NCBI RefSeq assembly: GCF_037893015.1
Contig: NC_133661.1
Span: 187,758,809-187,822,808 of the forward strand
DNA length: 64,000 nt
Direction: 5' to 3'
Origin: Macrotis lagotis
Taxonomy: Eukaryota; Chordata; Mammalia; Peramelemorphia; Peramelidae
The notes beneath the pieces are model-generated. The model had not been told where the DNA came from, did no database searches, and saw nothing but the letters and a program-made list of their open reading frames with translations. The position numbers were made by a program, and so were the translations under genes. Positions within the stretch are counted from its first letter, which is position 1. The number at the start of each line of letters is the position of its first letter. This document shows, piece by piece, positions 24,004 through 37,240 of the stretch.

Positions 24004-24152
24004 TTTTAGGTTTTTGCAAGGCAAATGGGGTTAAGTGGCTTGCCCAAGTCCACACAGCTAGATAATTATTAAGTGTCTGAGGTTGGATTTGAACTCGGGT
24101 ACTCCTGACTCCAGGGCTGGTGCTCTATCCATTGTGCCACCTAGCCACCCCC
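24004..24152 (-). mobile_element. CORE-SINE (WSINE1/MAR1 type)
   Basis: Complete antisense copy, 'ttaggtttttgcaaggcaaa' to 'cctagccacccc'. Diverged direct repeats around ctcttttc (near 23987 and 24160) suggest target-site duplications. Confidence 0.93.
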
Positions 24153-24164
24153 TGACCTACTCTT

Positions 24165-24415
24165 TTCACACCATCTAAGGAATACTCTCAATCCTTACAT
24201 TTTTGTTTGAAGCAAGATTCTCCAGATGCCTTTTCAACTCAGTTCAAATGTCAACTTTTGCAGGAAGCATCTAACTTATGCTCTCTTAGCAGGTAGATTA
24301 AGCTTGTCATCTGTATACTCTGAGTGTATTTTGTATATAACTGTTTATTTACATGTTCTCTTCCCATTAGACTTTAAATTGCATACTAAATGTTGAATAA
24401 ATGCATTTAGACTAA
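24165..24415 (+). mobile_element. L2/CR1-clade LINE 3' end
   Basis: Sense order of the L2 3' end: 'caactcagttcaaatgtcaa', 'caggaagcatctaac', then 'cccattagactttaaattgc' and 'aatgttgaataaatgcattt', the diverged forms of cagctcaaatgccacct / agactgtaagctc / ataaatgtttgtt. Confidence 0.68.
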
Positions 24416-25233
24416 TTATTACAAAGGTATAAATCATAAAAGACCATAAACTCTGAAGAATGAAAATTGAGGATCATTTCAATTAAGTCAGAAACGATCC
24501 TTTTCCTGATAAGAATTTCACAAAGGAAATAGGATAAAGTATGCTGTCAGACTGATGTATGAAGAAAATATATATGTTTAACTGCCAGGAAAACTAGAGG
24601 AAAGTCTCTAAATTGTTGAGAAGATTCCCGCCCCCCCATACTCACTCCCAAAGAGTATTGGATAAGAATCACATAAGATGAGAGGGCACGACTAAATTGT
24701 CATTTACAAACTAGATACAGAAAAGGGGAAGATAAAGGGAAAGGTATTTTATCCACCTTCTATGTTTCAGGCATTTTGATAAGTTCTTTATAAATCTATC
24801 ATTTGATAAGATATATCATAGATTCATGGAAGTGTCTGAATAATTTCTCTTTAGTTTTTTAAGATTTTTTTTACAATAATATATTTTTATTCTTAATTAC
24901 ACATAAATAGTTTTTAACATTCACTTTAAAAAATTTTGGATTCTAAATTCTAGCAAATTCTTTGTGGTTTTGGGGTATAATAGATATCAACTTGTAAAAA
25001 GTTCAAAAATCATTACTATCAATTTAAAAGCTTCTACTGTGATGGTTCCCTATTTTCTAAACTACTTTTATACTCTTGAGTTACATGAGCTCCATGGAAG
25101 ACAGGGATGTATTGAAGAGTTTTTCTTACCATAATGATTTTTCTGAGAGAATATTGGCCATTATTTTTTCCTCCTAAAGGGTGGAGTCTCTGTTGGTTTT
25201 TAACTCATCTTTATAGTTATAGTCTTGTAACTT
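24416..25233. other. No gene recognised
   Basis: AT-rich sequence with a short C tract at 24631-24638. No family or frame could be supported. Confidence 0.5.
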
Positions 25234-25380
25234 TTTTTTAGTTTTTTAGCAAGGCAAATGGGGGTAAGTGGCTTGCCCAAGGCTACACAGCTAATTATTA
25301 AGTGTCTGAGGCCAGATTTGAACTCAGGTACTCCTGACTCCAGGACACATGCTCTATTCACTGTGCCACCTAGCTGCCCC
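25234..25380 (-). mobile_element. CORE-SINE (WSINE1/MAR1 type)
   Basis: Complete antisense copy ending 'cctagctgcccc'. Target-site duplication tcttgtaactt at about 25223-25233 and 25382-25392. Confidence 0.93.
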
Positions 25381-26106
25381 ATCTTGTAACTTCTAATAAG
25401 TATCTGATGCTACTGCTGCTGATAATTTTTTTTAAATAGGTAGAGCAAGTACTGACATGGTTCTGTATCAATTCATGATTTTTCTGTAGTTATTTTCTAT
25501 TATGTCTGTCTTGAATAGTAGTGAGAAAACAAATGAAGAGGTTACTCTGGTTGACTTCTGAGATACAGTGAAATTAATGAAGTTTATCTTTGATACACTT
25601 CATCTCTTTTGAATTTTATGTTCTCCCCCAGTTTTCTTCTCAACTGGAATTCTCTATCTTCCCTCCTCTAATATAGTGATTTCAGACTACCAAGTAAAGA
25701 AATAACTTTCATTAAATCATAGTGCCTCATTGCAAATTACTACACTGAATTCTTGATTCTTTAAGTATTCAAAAAGCTTTTAGGGGCTATCTGTGCAAAA
25801 GGATGGATCTTGAATAGTGGGATTTCAAAACCTTTATCAGTTGGATTTAGAATATAATCTACAGAATGCTTGCTTTTTAGTATCTAATTCCTGAATCCCA
25901 AGTCATGCTTTATGGGTGATCTTCAAGTTTGTTAACTAGTAAGGTCAGATCTCTTTTCTTAGGCTCTTAGAAATTAAGATAGCATCTAATTTGAATTTAT
26001 TCATTAATTGCATCACTGATCTCATTGCTCTGTAGTCACAGTAATATACTTCATTGTGTGAATGCATTAATGTCTGCTAATGCTCACTCAGGGGATAAAA
26101 GAATCA
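25381..26106. other. No gene recognised
   Basis: Unique-looking AT-rich sequence, no frame over 60 codons that resembles a protein, no recognised repeat. Confidence 0.5.
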
Positions 26107-26275
26107 TAGCTCTAGAGCTGGAAGGAGTTGTAAGCTCAATTCAGCTTAATCTTTTATGTTATAGAGAAGCAATCTGAAGCCCAAGAAGGTTAAATGATGT
26201 ATGTAAGGTAGGAATGACTATCAGAGGCAGAATCCAAATTCAAGTCCTCTGGTTCAGTGCTCTTTCCATTAAATA
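26107..26275 (+). mobile_element. MIR-like SINE
   Basis: 'agagctggaaggagttgtaa', a 'tgttatagagaagcaatctg' core and 'ggcagaatccaaattcaagt' followed by 'cagtgctctttccatta' follow MIR order at low identity. Confidence 0.55.
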
Positions 26276-26799
26276 AACACTTTGAAAAAGAACTTTAATT
26301 TGTGAGATTTACAATTTTAGAACATTAAGAGATATAATGCTGCTTAGTTTATTCGATGCATATCTTTTTTTCCCATACCATTGTCTAACTTTATCCCTCA
26401 TTATGATTCTTCAATGCCAATTAGATGAATGTTTCTGTCCATGGTGCTGATTGTTTCCTGGTCTACGTGGTTTTGGCTTTGATTTCTCTACTGTGAAACA
26501 AACCTTAAAGGCACCATCTTAGTATATTGCCTTTTTAATATGATTTTAAACACCTGTATTTGAACCCCTCCTTTTATGTTCACATACACTAGGAAAGATG
26601 TTTTGTGTTTTAGACTTTTCTATAAATAAGGAAACTGAGACCAAAGACAGAGAAAAGAATTCTATGAAACTATGTAACCATCCATTCATTTACTTAGCCT
26701 ATATCTTTTCACAAAATCTTTTCCTCCATTGCTTTTAAATACCAACCAAATAAACTTGATGAAAAAGGAAAATGACAAATATTTGATAGGGAAAGTAAG
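26276..26799. other. No gene recognised
   Basis: AT-rich stretch between a MIR and an old L1. 26600-26680 has an 'aaataaggaaactgagacca' phrase typical of MIR cores, too short to assign. Confidence 0.45.
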
Positions 26800-28760
<1,961 letters not shown>

Positions 28761-29586
28761 TAGAATGAAGAAACTCAGATTATTATCTGAAAAACTTGAA
28801 AATAAATATTAGCCAGAGGAGAAGCAAAAAATGTATAGCCTTTTAGATTCTGATGAGTTCTAGATAGACTAAAGGCACACTATACATGATCTAGAAGCTT
28901 ATCCAAGATATGCATAGAGTCTAGATGTATTGTTTAATTGATATAGGGAACTTTTGGATGAATAAACTCTCTGTAGTTGCAGGTTGGTACTTTTTCAGTT
29001 CACCTAAAATCAAAGAGAGTTTCCTAGATCACTGGGAGATGAAATGACTTGCCCAGGGTTTTGCAGATAGTTTGTTTCACTAGGATATCACTTGAATTCA
29101 GGTCTTTCTAGTCTCAAGACCAACTCTCGATTCACTATGCAACAATACTTTTTTTTATCAGTCAGTCTTGTCAATTACAACTTACATTAATGAGACTCAG
29201 CTCCTGTGTCAATTACATTTAACATTCCAGGGAGTGCAGTATAAGGGACCTTTGGAGTGGCACCATTTCAACTTTTTATACTAGTAGTGTACCAATATCT
29301 TTTCACACATTGAACTTGGCCTCAAGTCAGTGCCTTGAGATGGAATGCAACACTTTACTTGAATATTCTTAATTTGACGTTTTGAGACTCTGCCAATATT
29401 AACCCTGAGAGGAAGGCAATAATAGAACACCCCTGGATTTTGGTGTGTAAGTCATTTCCAGTGTTTTTGGTGTGCTTTATCTTAAAAAATATCAGTAGTT
29501 GTTAAGTTAGTAGTAATTCAGGAAGGTTAGAAATATATTAAGATATAGGTTATATATATAATATATATATAAATATATTAAGATAT
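28761..29586. other. No gene; MIR-like remnant near 29035-29140
   Basis: 'gaaatgacttgcccagggtt' with 'cttgaattcaggtctttcta' at 29035-29140 resembles a MIR tRNA-end half. The rest is unassigned. A direct repeat aaatatattaagatatag (29531-29548 and 29571-29588) flanks an AT-only stretch. Confidence 0.5.
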
Positions 29587-29835
29587 AGCTCTTAGGTGGT
29601 ATGGTGGATAGAGGGTTGGACCTGGAGTCAGAAAATCACATCTTCCTGGGTTCAAATATGGCCTCAGACACTTCCTATTTGTAGTAGCCTGGACAAATCA
29701 CTTAACCCTACTTGCTTCAGTCCCTTTATCTGTAAAGTGAATTGGAGAAGAAACTGACAAACCACTCCAATATCTTTGCCAAGAAAATCCCAAAAGAAGT
29801 CACAAAGAATCTGAAAAGCAACCAAACAGCAAGGA
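29587..29835 (+). mobile_element. MON1-type CORE-SINE
   Basis: tRNA-like head 'tggtggatagagggttgg' and B box 'gggttcaaatatggcctcag', then 'cttaaccctacttgcttcag', 'ctgtaaagtgaattggagaa', 'accactccaatatctttgcc' and 'aagtcacaaagaatctg', the long body characteristic of the opossum MON1/SINE1 group. Fairly intact. Confidence 0.88.
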
Positions 29836-29954
29836 GCAATCAGAAGTCAGGAATGATAAATACAACCAGATGGATAGCTAAGAATAAAAAGATAGCAGAC
29901 AGAGTAGAGTGATGTGAATCTAATTTTGAGCCAGCTTGACTTGACTTAGGATAA

Positions 29955-30155
29955 TTTATTTTGAACTGGAAAGGAACTTAAAAGTTATTGAAGATGACAC
30001 TCATTTTTATAGATAAGAACCTGGGGCCTAAGCAAATTAAAAAAAAATTCTAAAGGAACCATAGCTAGTAAGTTTTAGAGGTAGGATTTGAATTCAGGTT
30101 TTTCTTACTCTGTCTAGTTTATTATCCACTATCCATTTATCTACAATGCCACCCT
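29955..30155 (+). mobile_element. MIR-like SINE
   Basis: 'ggaaaggaacttaaaagtta', 'tttttatagataagaacctg', 'catagctagtaag' and 'ggatttgaattcaggttttt' in MIR order. It ends about 140 bp from the 3' end of the olfactory receptor frame and supplies a possible minus-strand AATAAA (complement of tttatt at 30117). Confidence 0.65.
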
Positions 30156-30292
30156 AATCTGATGGGGCAGAGGCTGATCCAATGAAGGACTAAGTCCTGA
30201 GTTCATAGCTGTATGCCAGGGAATTGTCACTCCTGATTGGCAACAGAACAAGGGATCAGGTAAAGACTCTAGGGAAATCAACCAAAGATCTT

Positions 30293-31273
30293 TCATCTTC
30301 TTTGGATAGTTTTTATTCTCATCTGGATTTTTCTTAGAGCACTTTTCATTTCCTTGTTACGCAGGCTATAGATCAGGGGATTCACTAGTGGAGTAAATAC
30401 TGAGTAGATTAAAGTGAAAATTTTTTGTGAACCTGATGCATTTCCAGAGTTTGGACTGATGTACATGACCATGAGAATCCCAAAGAAAAGGAATACCACT
30501 ATCAGATGGGAGCCACATGTGGAGAAGGCCTTTTTCTGGCCAGCAGCTGAAGGAACTCTCAAGACAGCTCTGAATACTAGAGTGTAGGATCCAAGGATAA
30601 AAGATAAAGTGACAAAGAGGAGGACACAATTTAGGATAGAATAGGAAAGTTCAGTCCTTGGGATAGGGGCACAAGACAGAGCCAACAGCGCTCCTGGGTC
30701 ACAGACAAAGTGATCAATAACATTTGGACCACAGAAAGGTAATTGAGTCATGAAGCAAATAGGGACTGGAAAGCAGAGGAAGCCACTCACCCAGCAGAGG
30801 ACTACTAGTTTGATACAAGAATGTCCTGTCATGATTCTAGGGTAGTGCAGAGGTTGACAAATAGCCAGGTACCTATCAAAAGCCATGAGCGATAAGAAGA
30901 TGATCTCAGTGGCATTTGTGGAAAAGAAAAAGTAGAACTGGAGAAAGCAGGCAGCAAAAGAGATAGTCTTGGTCTCAGAGAGAAAATTGGTCAACATGTT
31001 AGGAACTGTGGTATTAACATAGCAGATCTCCAAGAAGGAAAAATTGGCTAGCAGAATGTACATGGGAGTGTGGAGCTGGTGATCCAACTTCACTGCATAT
31101 ATGATGGATCCATTCCCCATCAGTGTCAGGACATAGATTAGAAAGAACATACCAAAGAGCAGGATCTGCATTTCTCTGAAGCAGGGGAAGCTCAGGAGAA
31201 TGAATTCAGTCACCCTGTTTCCTCCTGATATATTCATGGCTTCTGACCCTATGGAAAAACCAGATATTTCCAT
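30293..31273 (-). CDS. OR11G2: Olfactory receptor, family 11 (OR11G2-like)
   Basis: A 326-codon uninterrupted frame encoding a seven-transmembrane odorant receptor, normally placed in cilia of olfactory neurons and coupled to Golf and cAMP. N-glycosylation sequon NIS at residues 14-16; TM1 LLFGMFFLIYVLTLMGNGSI; LHTPMYILLANFSFLEICYV of TM2; MAFDRYLAICQPLHYP with intact DRY at the end of TM3; the Cys-rich second extracellular loop with FCGPNVIDHFVCDPGALLAL; KAFSTCGSHL at the start of TM6; NPLIYSLRNKEMKSALRK in TM7 and helix 8. GNGSII, ILLANFSFLEICYV and RVPSAAG resemble OR11G2 as I recall it. All class II hallmarks are present and length is normal. Met13 (start at 31237) gives a more typical N-terminus than Met1. 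Upstream noncoding exons are not recognisable. Confidence 0.95.
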   Translation of the reverse strand: MEISGFSIGSEAMNISGGNRVTEFILLSFPCFREMQILLFGMFFLIYVLTLMGNGSIIYAVKLDHQLHTPMYILLANFSFLEICYVNTTVPNMLTNFLSETKTISFAACFLQFYFFFSTNATEIIFLSLMAFDRYLAICQPLHYPRIMTGHSCIKLVVLCWVSGFLCFPVPICFMTQLPFCGPNVIDHFVCDPGALLALSCAPIPRTELSYSILNCVLLFVTLSFILGSYTLVFRAVLRVPSAAGQKKAFSTCGSHLIVVFLFFGILMVMYISPNSGNASGSQKIFTLIYSVFTPLVNPLIYSLRNKEMKSALRKIQMRIKTIQRR

Positions 31274-31779
31274 GACATAGTCTACCTTATTCCTTGTGTC
31301 TCATTGATTCCTCAAATTTGAAAAATGACTTAGAACTCTCCCATTTCTACAACTCTTGTGACTATGGTTTCATATAGTCCAATGTACATGTTTTGACAAA
31401 AAGAAACAACTCAGATAAAACCAAGCAGCTCCTATGGAAACATTTTTTCAATTATTCAGTTATATAATAGATTATTATTGAGAATTATAGTGAGATTTCT
31501 ACAGTATAGCTTCTATCACTCATTCCTGTTAAATTTCTTGCTGCTGCTATCAAAGAAGATAGACTATACTATATATTATCCCCAATGAAGAGCGATACTT
31601 TTCCACCTCTTTCCTCAAATCTATATCATTATCTCCAACTGAGTTCCCCTTCCCTCCTTTCTATATGTTAATATTTTATTATAAAATTAGTATCTATAGT
31701 CAAAAATGGAACAAATTCTGTTCTGAAAATTCTATTTTTTTGTTTTATTCAAATTTATATTTTGCATAGAAGATTTTCA
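31274..31779. other. Upstream flank of the receptor gene, nothing recognised
   Basis: AT-rich sequence 5' of the olfactory receptor. Noncoding first exons and the promoter of such genes cannot be recognised by eye here. Confidence 0.5.
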
Positions 31780-31940
31780 AAGGGCTTTGTATTCATTATC
31801 TTTCTTTTAGGGAAATATATATAAGCTCCATGTGAATTTTCCAGGGTCACTTAGCAAAGAAGTGCCCAATGTGAGATTTGAATCCAGGCTTTAATGACTT
31901 TAAGTCTCACTCAATATCTACTATGCCATGATGTATCTTT
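31780..31940 (+). mobile_element. MIR-like SINE
   Basis: 'ctttgtattcattatctttc', 'cagggtcacttagcaaagaa', 'gagatttgaatccaggcttt' and 'ctcactcaatatctactatg' follow the MIR core and tRNA end. Confidence 0.65.
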
Positions 31941-31994
31941 AATAATAACAGCAAGCATTCGTGTTTTACTCACATATACTACTCCATTTTTTTC

Positions 31995-32330
31995 CCCTCT
32001 GTGTCTTTGTAGGACTTTCTCTTGAGCTTGGAATACACACCTTCCTATAGTCACCATTTGCAATTGATAGCTTCCTTCAAAGCTTAGTTGAAGATGTTCT
32101 TTCCATCTGAGATTGTTCTTAATTCCCCTGATATACTAGTCCCTCCCTCCCCAAAATTACTTGTTATTATTTTAATCTTATTTTACATATGCTTCTTCTC
32201 CTTGAAAGACTATAAACTTCTCAAGAAAAGACACTTTCCTTTTTCTCTTTGTATCTGTGATGCCTTGAGCAGTGATTGCCACATAATAAACATTTAGAAT
32301 ATACTTGTTGATTGATTAATTGACATAAAG
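31995..32330 (+). mobile_element. L2/CR1-clade LINE 3' end
   Basis: 'cttccttcaaagcttagttg', 'cttgaaagactataaacttc', 'tctttgtatctgtgatgcct' and 'cacataataaacatttagaa' reproduce the L2 3' UTR order (agctcaa / actgtaagctc / tctttgta / acatagtaagtgc). Confidence 0.75.
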
Positions 32331-32886
32331 AAGGAAACATGAATAACTAGTAGAGTGTGGGACCTTGAGCCAGGAAGCACTGAGTTCAAATAACACATCT
32401 GGTATTTTCTAATTGAATGGTCTTGGGTGTTCAAAGACCTCTTGACCTCTTGGCCTGTTTTCATCCTAAGGCATTCTGTAGTGTTTTGAAAACCATCCTC
32501 AGTGTCAGAAACTACCTCAGCTATTTCAAGGTCTTCAGCTGTCTTTGGCAAAATTGCCACTGGCTAAATGCCCCCAGGCACCTCTCTCTCTTTTTTGTCT
32601 ACTAAGAATCAGATCTCACTTGGCCTCAGACACAAAATTACATACTGCCACAGGGTTGGATTTTGGCTCAAACAGCCTAATCACATATCTTACCTCAAAA
32701 GACCTTTTTCTAGCCACTAATGCAGAGTTTAGCACTGTGTCTTTTAATGGTGCTCGCTAATAAATTCGTACCTTGTCTTGATATTTTAGAGGAACTAATT
32801 TGTCATTGATTATCATATTTCCATATCCTTATACTTTCCTATTCCAGTGATTCTGATACTCCAGTTGCCAATGTACACATCTATTT
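32331..32886. other. Degenerate SINE head, otherwise unassigned
   Basis: 32345-32410 has the tRNA-SINE-like phrase 'ccttgagccaggaagcactg' with 'agttcaaataacac'. The remainder to the HAL1 is not recognised. Confidence 0.4.
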
Positions 32887-33137
32887 CTTTCTTTCTTTCT
32901 TTTTTTTTTTGGCTTTTAAAGCTCTTTATTTTTTTTTCCCATTCCTCCATAAGTATTTCTTTTTTTCTTTGTTTCTTTAATATTTATTCTCATTTTCTAC
33001 AAATAATATTTTTACATTAATAAAATATTCTTGTTAAGAGTAAATGAAATACCCCCCATAAATATAGATTTGCTTGAGCGATAAAGTAAAGGGGAGATAA
33101 AAAATTAAAATTAAAAAATAATAGTAAATAATTGTAG

Positions 33138-33300
33138 GTATGGCCAGGTGGCACAATGGATGGAGCACCAGCCCTGGAGCCACGAGCATCTGAGCCCACA
33201 TCCAGCCCCATTCACCCAACTATCACCCAGCCGTGTGACATGCAAGTCACCCAAACCCCACTGCCCTGCAAACCCCCCACAAAAAAAAGAAAAAAAAAGA
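33138..33300 (+). mobile_element. tRNA-derived SINE nested in HAL1
   Basis: 'tggccaggtggcacaatgga' head, 'ggagcaccagccctggagcc', degenerate B box, 'aagtcacccaaaccccactg' and an A-rich tail. Noticeably richer in GC than its surroundings. Confidence 0.8.
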
Positions 33301-33332
33301 CCGAAAATAAAATAACATAGTAATAATAGTAG

Positions 33333-33465
33333 AGGTGGCTAGGTGGCAGACAGAGCATTGACCCTTGAGCCAGGAACACCTGGGTCCAAATCCAGCCTCA
33401 GACACCCAACGATCACCTTGCTATGTGGCCCCAGGCAGGCCACCCAGCCCCATTTTCCCTGCACC
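33333..33465 (+). mobile_element. tRNA-derived SINE nested in HAL1
   Basis: 'aggtggctaggtggcagaca', 'gagccaggaacacctgggtc', 'ccaaatccagcctcagacac' and 'caggccacccagccccattt'. Its tail has become the (AAT)n array that follows. Confidence 0.82.
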
Positions 33466-33467
33466 CC

Positions 33468-33512
<45 letters not shown>
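33466..33512. repeat. (AAT)n microsatellite at SINE tail
   Basis: About 14 AAT units directly after the SINE body, as commonly arises from an A-rich tail. It produces poly-Leu and poly-Asn frames that are artefacts. Confidence 0.95.
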
Positions 33513-33514
<2 letters not shown>

Positions 33515-33702
33515 TGTGCTTGAGTCTTTGTTCCAACACCAACAACTCTGTCATGGGTGGATCACATTCTTTATGATAAGTCCATGGCAAAAGTTACTTC
33601 CATATTTTTCCACTGTTGCCATTGCTGATCACAACTCCCTCCTTTAGTATTTCTCCACTACCATGTACTATATTTTCTCTCTCCTTTCACTCTGACTCTG
33701 CT

Positions 33703-33850
33703 GTAGGGTAGCTGAGTGACACATCAGACAGATCCCTGGCTCTAGGGCCAAGAGGCCCTGAGCCTCCATATCACCCCTTAGGCCCAGCATCCACCTGGCC
33801 CTATGGTCCCGGACAGGCCATCCAATCCCAGCCCCTTGCAAGAAGTAAAA
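33703..33850 (+). mobile_element. tRNA-derived SINE nested in HAL1
   Basis: 'gggtagctgagtgacacatc', 'ccctggctctagggccaaga', 'ccctatggtcccggacaggc', ending in an A-rich tail at 33841-33855. Confidence 0.75.
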
Positions 33851-34353
33851 AAGAAAATGTGTTATATATCTGACCACTCTCCCTCCATGGTCCATCCTCT
33901 CCTCCATCACTTACATTCCCCCCATTCCCCCTGCCCCCCTCCTTCTTAATCGAGATGTCTATACCGCATTGAGTATATATACTGTTTCCTCTCCTAGCCA
34001 CCTCTGATGAGAGTGAAGTTTCCCCTCATTCCCCCTTGCCTTGCCCCCTTCCATATTATTGCAATAGCTCATTGTAATAAAGAAAAATATTATTATATGA
34101 AATATCTTGGCCTATTCCCCGTCTCCTTTTTCTTTCTCCCATTACATTTCCCTTTTTTCTATTGACTCCATTTTTACACCATATTTTATCTTCGAATTCA
34201 GCTTTCTCCTGTGCTTCAACTATAAAACTCCCTCTACCTGCTCTATTAACTGAGAAGGTTCATATGAGTATTATCAATGTCACTTTTCTATACAGGAATA
34301 TATGCAGTTCATTATCATTAAGCCCCTCATATTTTCCCCTTCTCCTCCAGTCT

Positions 34354-34569
34354 CTATGCTTCACCCGAGTCCTGTATCTGAAGATCAAGATCAAACCTTC
34401 TGTTCAGCTCTGGCCATTCCAAAAGGAACATTTGAAATTCCCCTGGTTCATTGAAAGTCCATCTTTTTCTCTGGAAGAGGACATTCAGCCTTGCTGGGTA
34501 ATAGATTCTTGGCTGCATTCTAAGCTCTTTTGCCTTCCGGTATATTATATTCCAAGCCCTAGGAGGAGC
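34354..34569 (-). pseudogene. HAL1 ORF1 C-terminal domain remnant
   Basis: The minus-strand frame reads KAKELRMQPRIYYPARLNVL then RWTFNEPGEFQMFLLEW, aligning with the conserved QPRISYPAKLSF..F..FL end of L1 ORF1p. It ends by a stop and is followed directly by the HAL1 3' region. The N-terminal coiled coil is absent because the copy is 5'-truncated. Confidence 0.82.
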
Positions 34570-34639
34570 TGTACACATCTATTTCGCTGATCCCAGATTA
34601 CTTCTTTACTTTCATTCTTTTTTCCTCTTTTATCTTGTT

Positions 34640-34782
34640 TGTTTTAGCAAGACAATGGGGTTTAGTGAGCTGCTCAATGTCACACAGCTAAGTAAGTATT
34701 GTGTCTTAAGTCAAATTTGAACTCAGATCTTCCTGACTCCATGACTAGTGTTCTACCCACTGTACTGACTAGCTGCCTCCAC
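34640..34782 (-). mobile_element. CORE-SINE, degenerate
   Basis: Antisense 'agcaagacaatggggtttag', 'cacacagctaagtaagtatt', 'aatttgaactcagatcttcc', ending 'actagctgcctcc'. Confidence 0.82.
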
Positions 34783-34864
34783 CCTCAGTCCTCTAAACTA
34801 TTATCTTATCCCCCTATAATGTCCTACTCTAGTAATGCTGACCCTTTTCACACAATGCCCTATG

Positions 34865-34960
34865 GAGCTAGGCAATTATTAAGTGCCTGAGGCTGATTTG
34901 AACTCAGGTACTCCTGACTCCAGGACTGGTGCCCTGTCCACTGCACCACCTAACCACCCC
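34865..34960 (-). mobile_element. CORE-SINE, truncated at its tail side
   Basis: Antisense tRNA-like half only: 'agctaggcaattattaagtg', 'gatttgaactcaggtactcc', ending 'cctaaccacccc'. The CORE and tail are missing. Confidence 0.88.
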
Positions 34961-36295
34961 TATATTCAAAGTATTAAAAGGAACTTATGACACTACAGAA
35001 AACCATATATAATCATTAATATTTCTATTTAAAATGTGCTTAGAATTCTCATGGTCTCAGAGACAATTAAATTTATGCCTACTGAACTGTGTTAGAAGAT
35101 TCTTACTTTCCTAACTTATCAGTCAGGATATGGCAGAAGGACTTCTTTCAAATGCGTGGTTCACATGGATTGGGGAAAGGACAATGGATATATTTTAGTG
35201 GAGAGACCTCTCCTTAAGTAATATGTTTCATGTTCTTCAAAATTTCTTGAAATATCTCTTTTATACCCCCACCCCTTAGATTGTATAGGGGAAAAAAGTT
35301 GTCCACATCTACCAATGGTAATGATTTTTTATCCACAATGGATTGAAGTTGAGATTCATTTGTGTTTCTGAGGAACCAGATTTTATCTACTGTGAGTACT
35401 GCATTGTAGGAGCAGGCACAGGAGTTCTCTGCTATGAGGTACAATGAGATGGAACTTTGGCAGGCTTTCTGGCAAATAGATAAGCTTCTTAGTTAAGGAT
35501 GTCAATATCACTATTTGGGATTGATATTGGGTGATGGAGAAGTGACCAAGGTTGTTGCTATTTTTTTTTCTTTTACACTCCTGTGAAATCTAGTTTGACT
35601 TATATTCAATATCCTGTATTGGTCCAGGATATGTACATGAACAAAGAAATTTAGATGAATGCAAATGACAGTTGGCAGCAGAAAAGTGGGAAGGAGATTG
35701 TGGAAGATATCTCAAATATAACAGGCTTATATTTGAGGGATGTACCTAAGTGAAGTGTAGGTACATTAATGGCTACCTGAATGTAATAAATGCCAAATGA
35801 AGAATAGAATTAAAGGTTATAGGACTTCAGGGCAGAAATAGATTACCAAGGTCTGCCATGATCTAGAAAAAATATTAAAATATTTCAAGAAAATGCTCTG
35901 CACTTTATTATTCTCAGGAAAGTCTTTAAGTAAGCCAAGAGTGACCTGAGTGAATGATGGCAATTATCTTTTAACTTTGGTCACTGGCAACAGCACTTTT
36001 GGCTTCCTCCTCAGTCACTTTTCAATGTTCTATGCAAGAATTTTCACTGAATTGTTAGGTATGAGAGTAGCTTTCATTTATCTAATGCTTTCTTCTTTAG
36101 AAGTACTTTCCTAATCACAGTTCTATTAGGTAGACTATACTTGCATTATTATTTGTGATAATAAAGTATGATTTATAGCTAAAGTCAATGTTTATATTAT
36201 TATATATTATATCCATTTTACAGTTGAAGAAACAGATGCTGATATCAAAACTTGTCCAAAATAATGGTCAAAAAATGACAAATGATATTCCCTGA
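34961..36295. other. No gene recognised
   Basis: AT-rich, no long frame with protein character and no recognised repeat. Confidence 0.5.
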
Positions 36296-37240
36296 TCTAT
36301 CATTCAACAAATATTTATTAGTTACCTACTATATGCCAAATATATGGTGGGTCCTAGAGGTGCGAATGAATAAAAAGACAGTTTTTCCTCTCAAGGAGCT
36401 TATCATATAGTTAGGGGAGAGGAGATGTACATGAAAAGAATTATACAAAATAAAAACAAGATGATTTGATGATAGAGTAGGAAGAGGGAAAGGCAAGGCA
36501 CAAGTAGCTTAGGGAAGAATGGTTTAGAATGGAAGGAAATTAAGGATTCTTAGAATTGAAGGCAAGGCTAGAATGAGGTCCAGGCATGGAGGGTAATCAG
36601 AGGAAGGTCAATGAGAGAGGAGGTGAAGTGCCATGAATGAGGAATAGATAGAAAGGTAGTTTGTGAATAGAATGTGAAAGGGATATTATGTACATTAAGG
36701 CTATGCAAAGGGAGGTTGGGTCCATGTTATAAGGGATCTAAATGGCAGAGTTTATTTTGAACTAAAAGTAATATAATTTATTTATTATTACAAAAGAGTT
36801 TATTATAAGCTATTATAAACTAGAATTTACTTATTATCATAGAAGGTATACAATCAGACTGACACTTGAGGGGAGGATGGATTGGAATGGAGAGATTCTT
36901 AAAGTGGGGAGTCCATATAGAAGATTATTACAACAATCCAAATGAGAGATGATAAAGTTTTGACAGAGGGTGACAGCTGTGTGAATAGAGATAAGAGAAC
37001 AGATGAAAGGGATGTTGTGAGATAGAAATGATAGGAGTTGTAGGAGTGAGAGCTAGTGAACTGAGGATGACACTGAAGTTGTAAGCTTGTGTAACAGGAA
37101 AAAAGAAAACAGTGGTGCTCTCAACAGAAATTAGGAAGTTTAGAGAGGGATATTTGGGGTGGTGTTATTAATGAGTTGTTTTTTATAATATTGAATTTAG
37201 ACATCTCCAGGCCATATAGTTTAAAATGTTCCAGAGGTAG
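36296..37240 (-). mobile_element. L2 LINE, about 0.9 kb of 3' half
   Basis: The plus strand is the complement of an L2: 'caacaaatatttattagtta', 'cctctcaaggagcttatcat', 'ggatggattggaatggagag', 'acaacaatccaaatgagaga', 'gaggatgacactgaagttgt' and 'gacatctccaggccatat' follow the L2 ORF2 end to 3' UTR order. The best-preserved L2 of the window, though frames are heavily broken. Confidence 0.82.

Larger units (their letters stand above)
32887..34569 (-). mobile_element. HAL1 element, 5'-truncated, with three nested SINEs
   Basis: A perfect 16-bp target-site duplication tgtacacatctatttc (32872-32887 and 34570-34585) defines one insertion. A CTTT-rich tail is at the left, then 3' UTR sequence matching the complete HAL1 at 50093-52648 ('aataaaatgtgcttgagtct', 'gataagtccatggcaaaagt', 'atttccctt' blocks), and at the right the ORF1 C-terminal domain. 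No ORF2 lies between ORF1 and the tail. That is the diagnostic arrangement of HAL1. Confidence 0.85.

Noticed and set aside
29531-29588. Direct repeat aaatatattaagatatag as a transposon target-site duplication
   Set aside because: The bases between the repeats are only AT dinucleotides with no element; simple local slippage is likelier.
33339-33590. Poly-Leu and poly-Asn frames
   Set aside because: Products of the (AAT)n array at a SINE tail.
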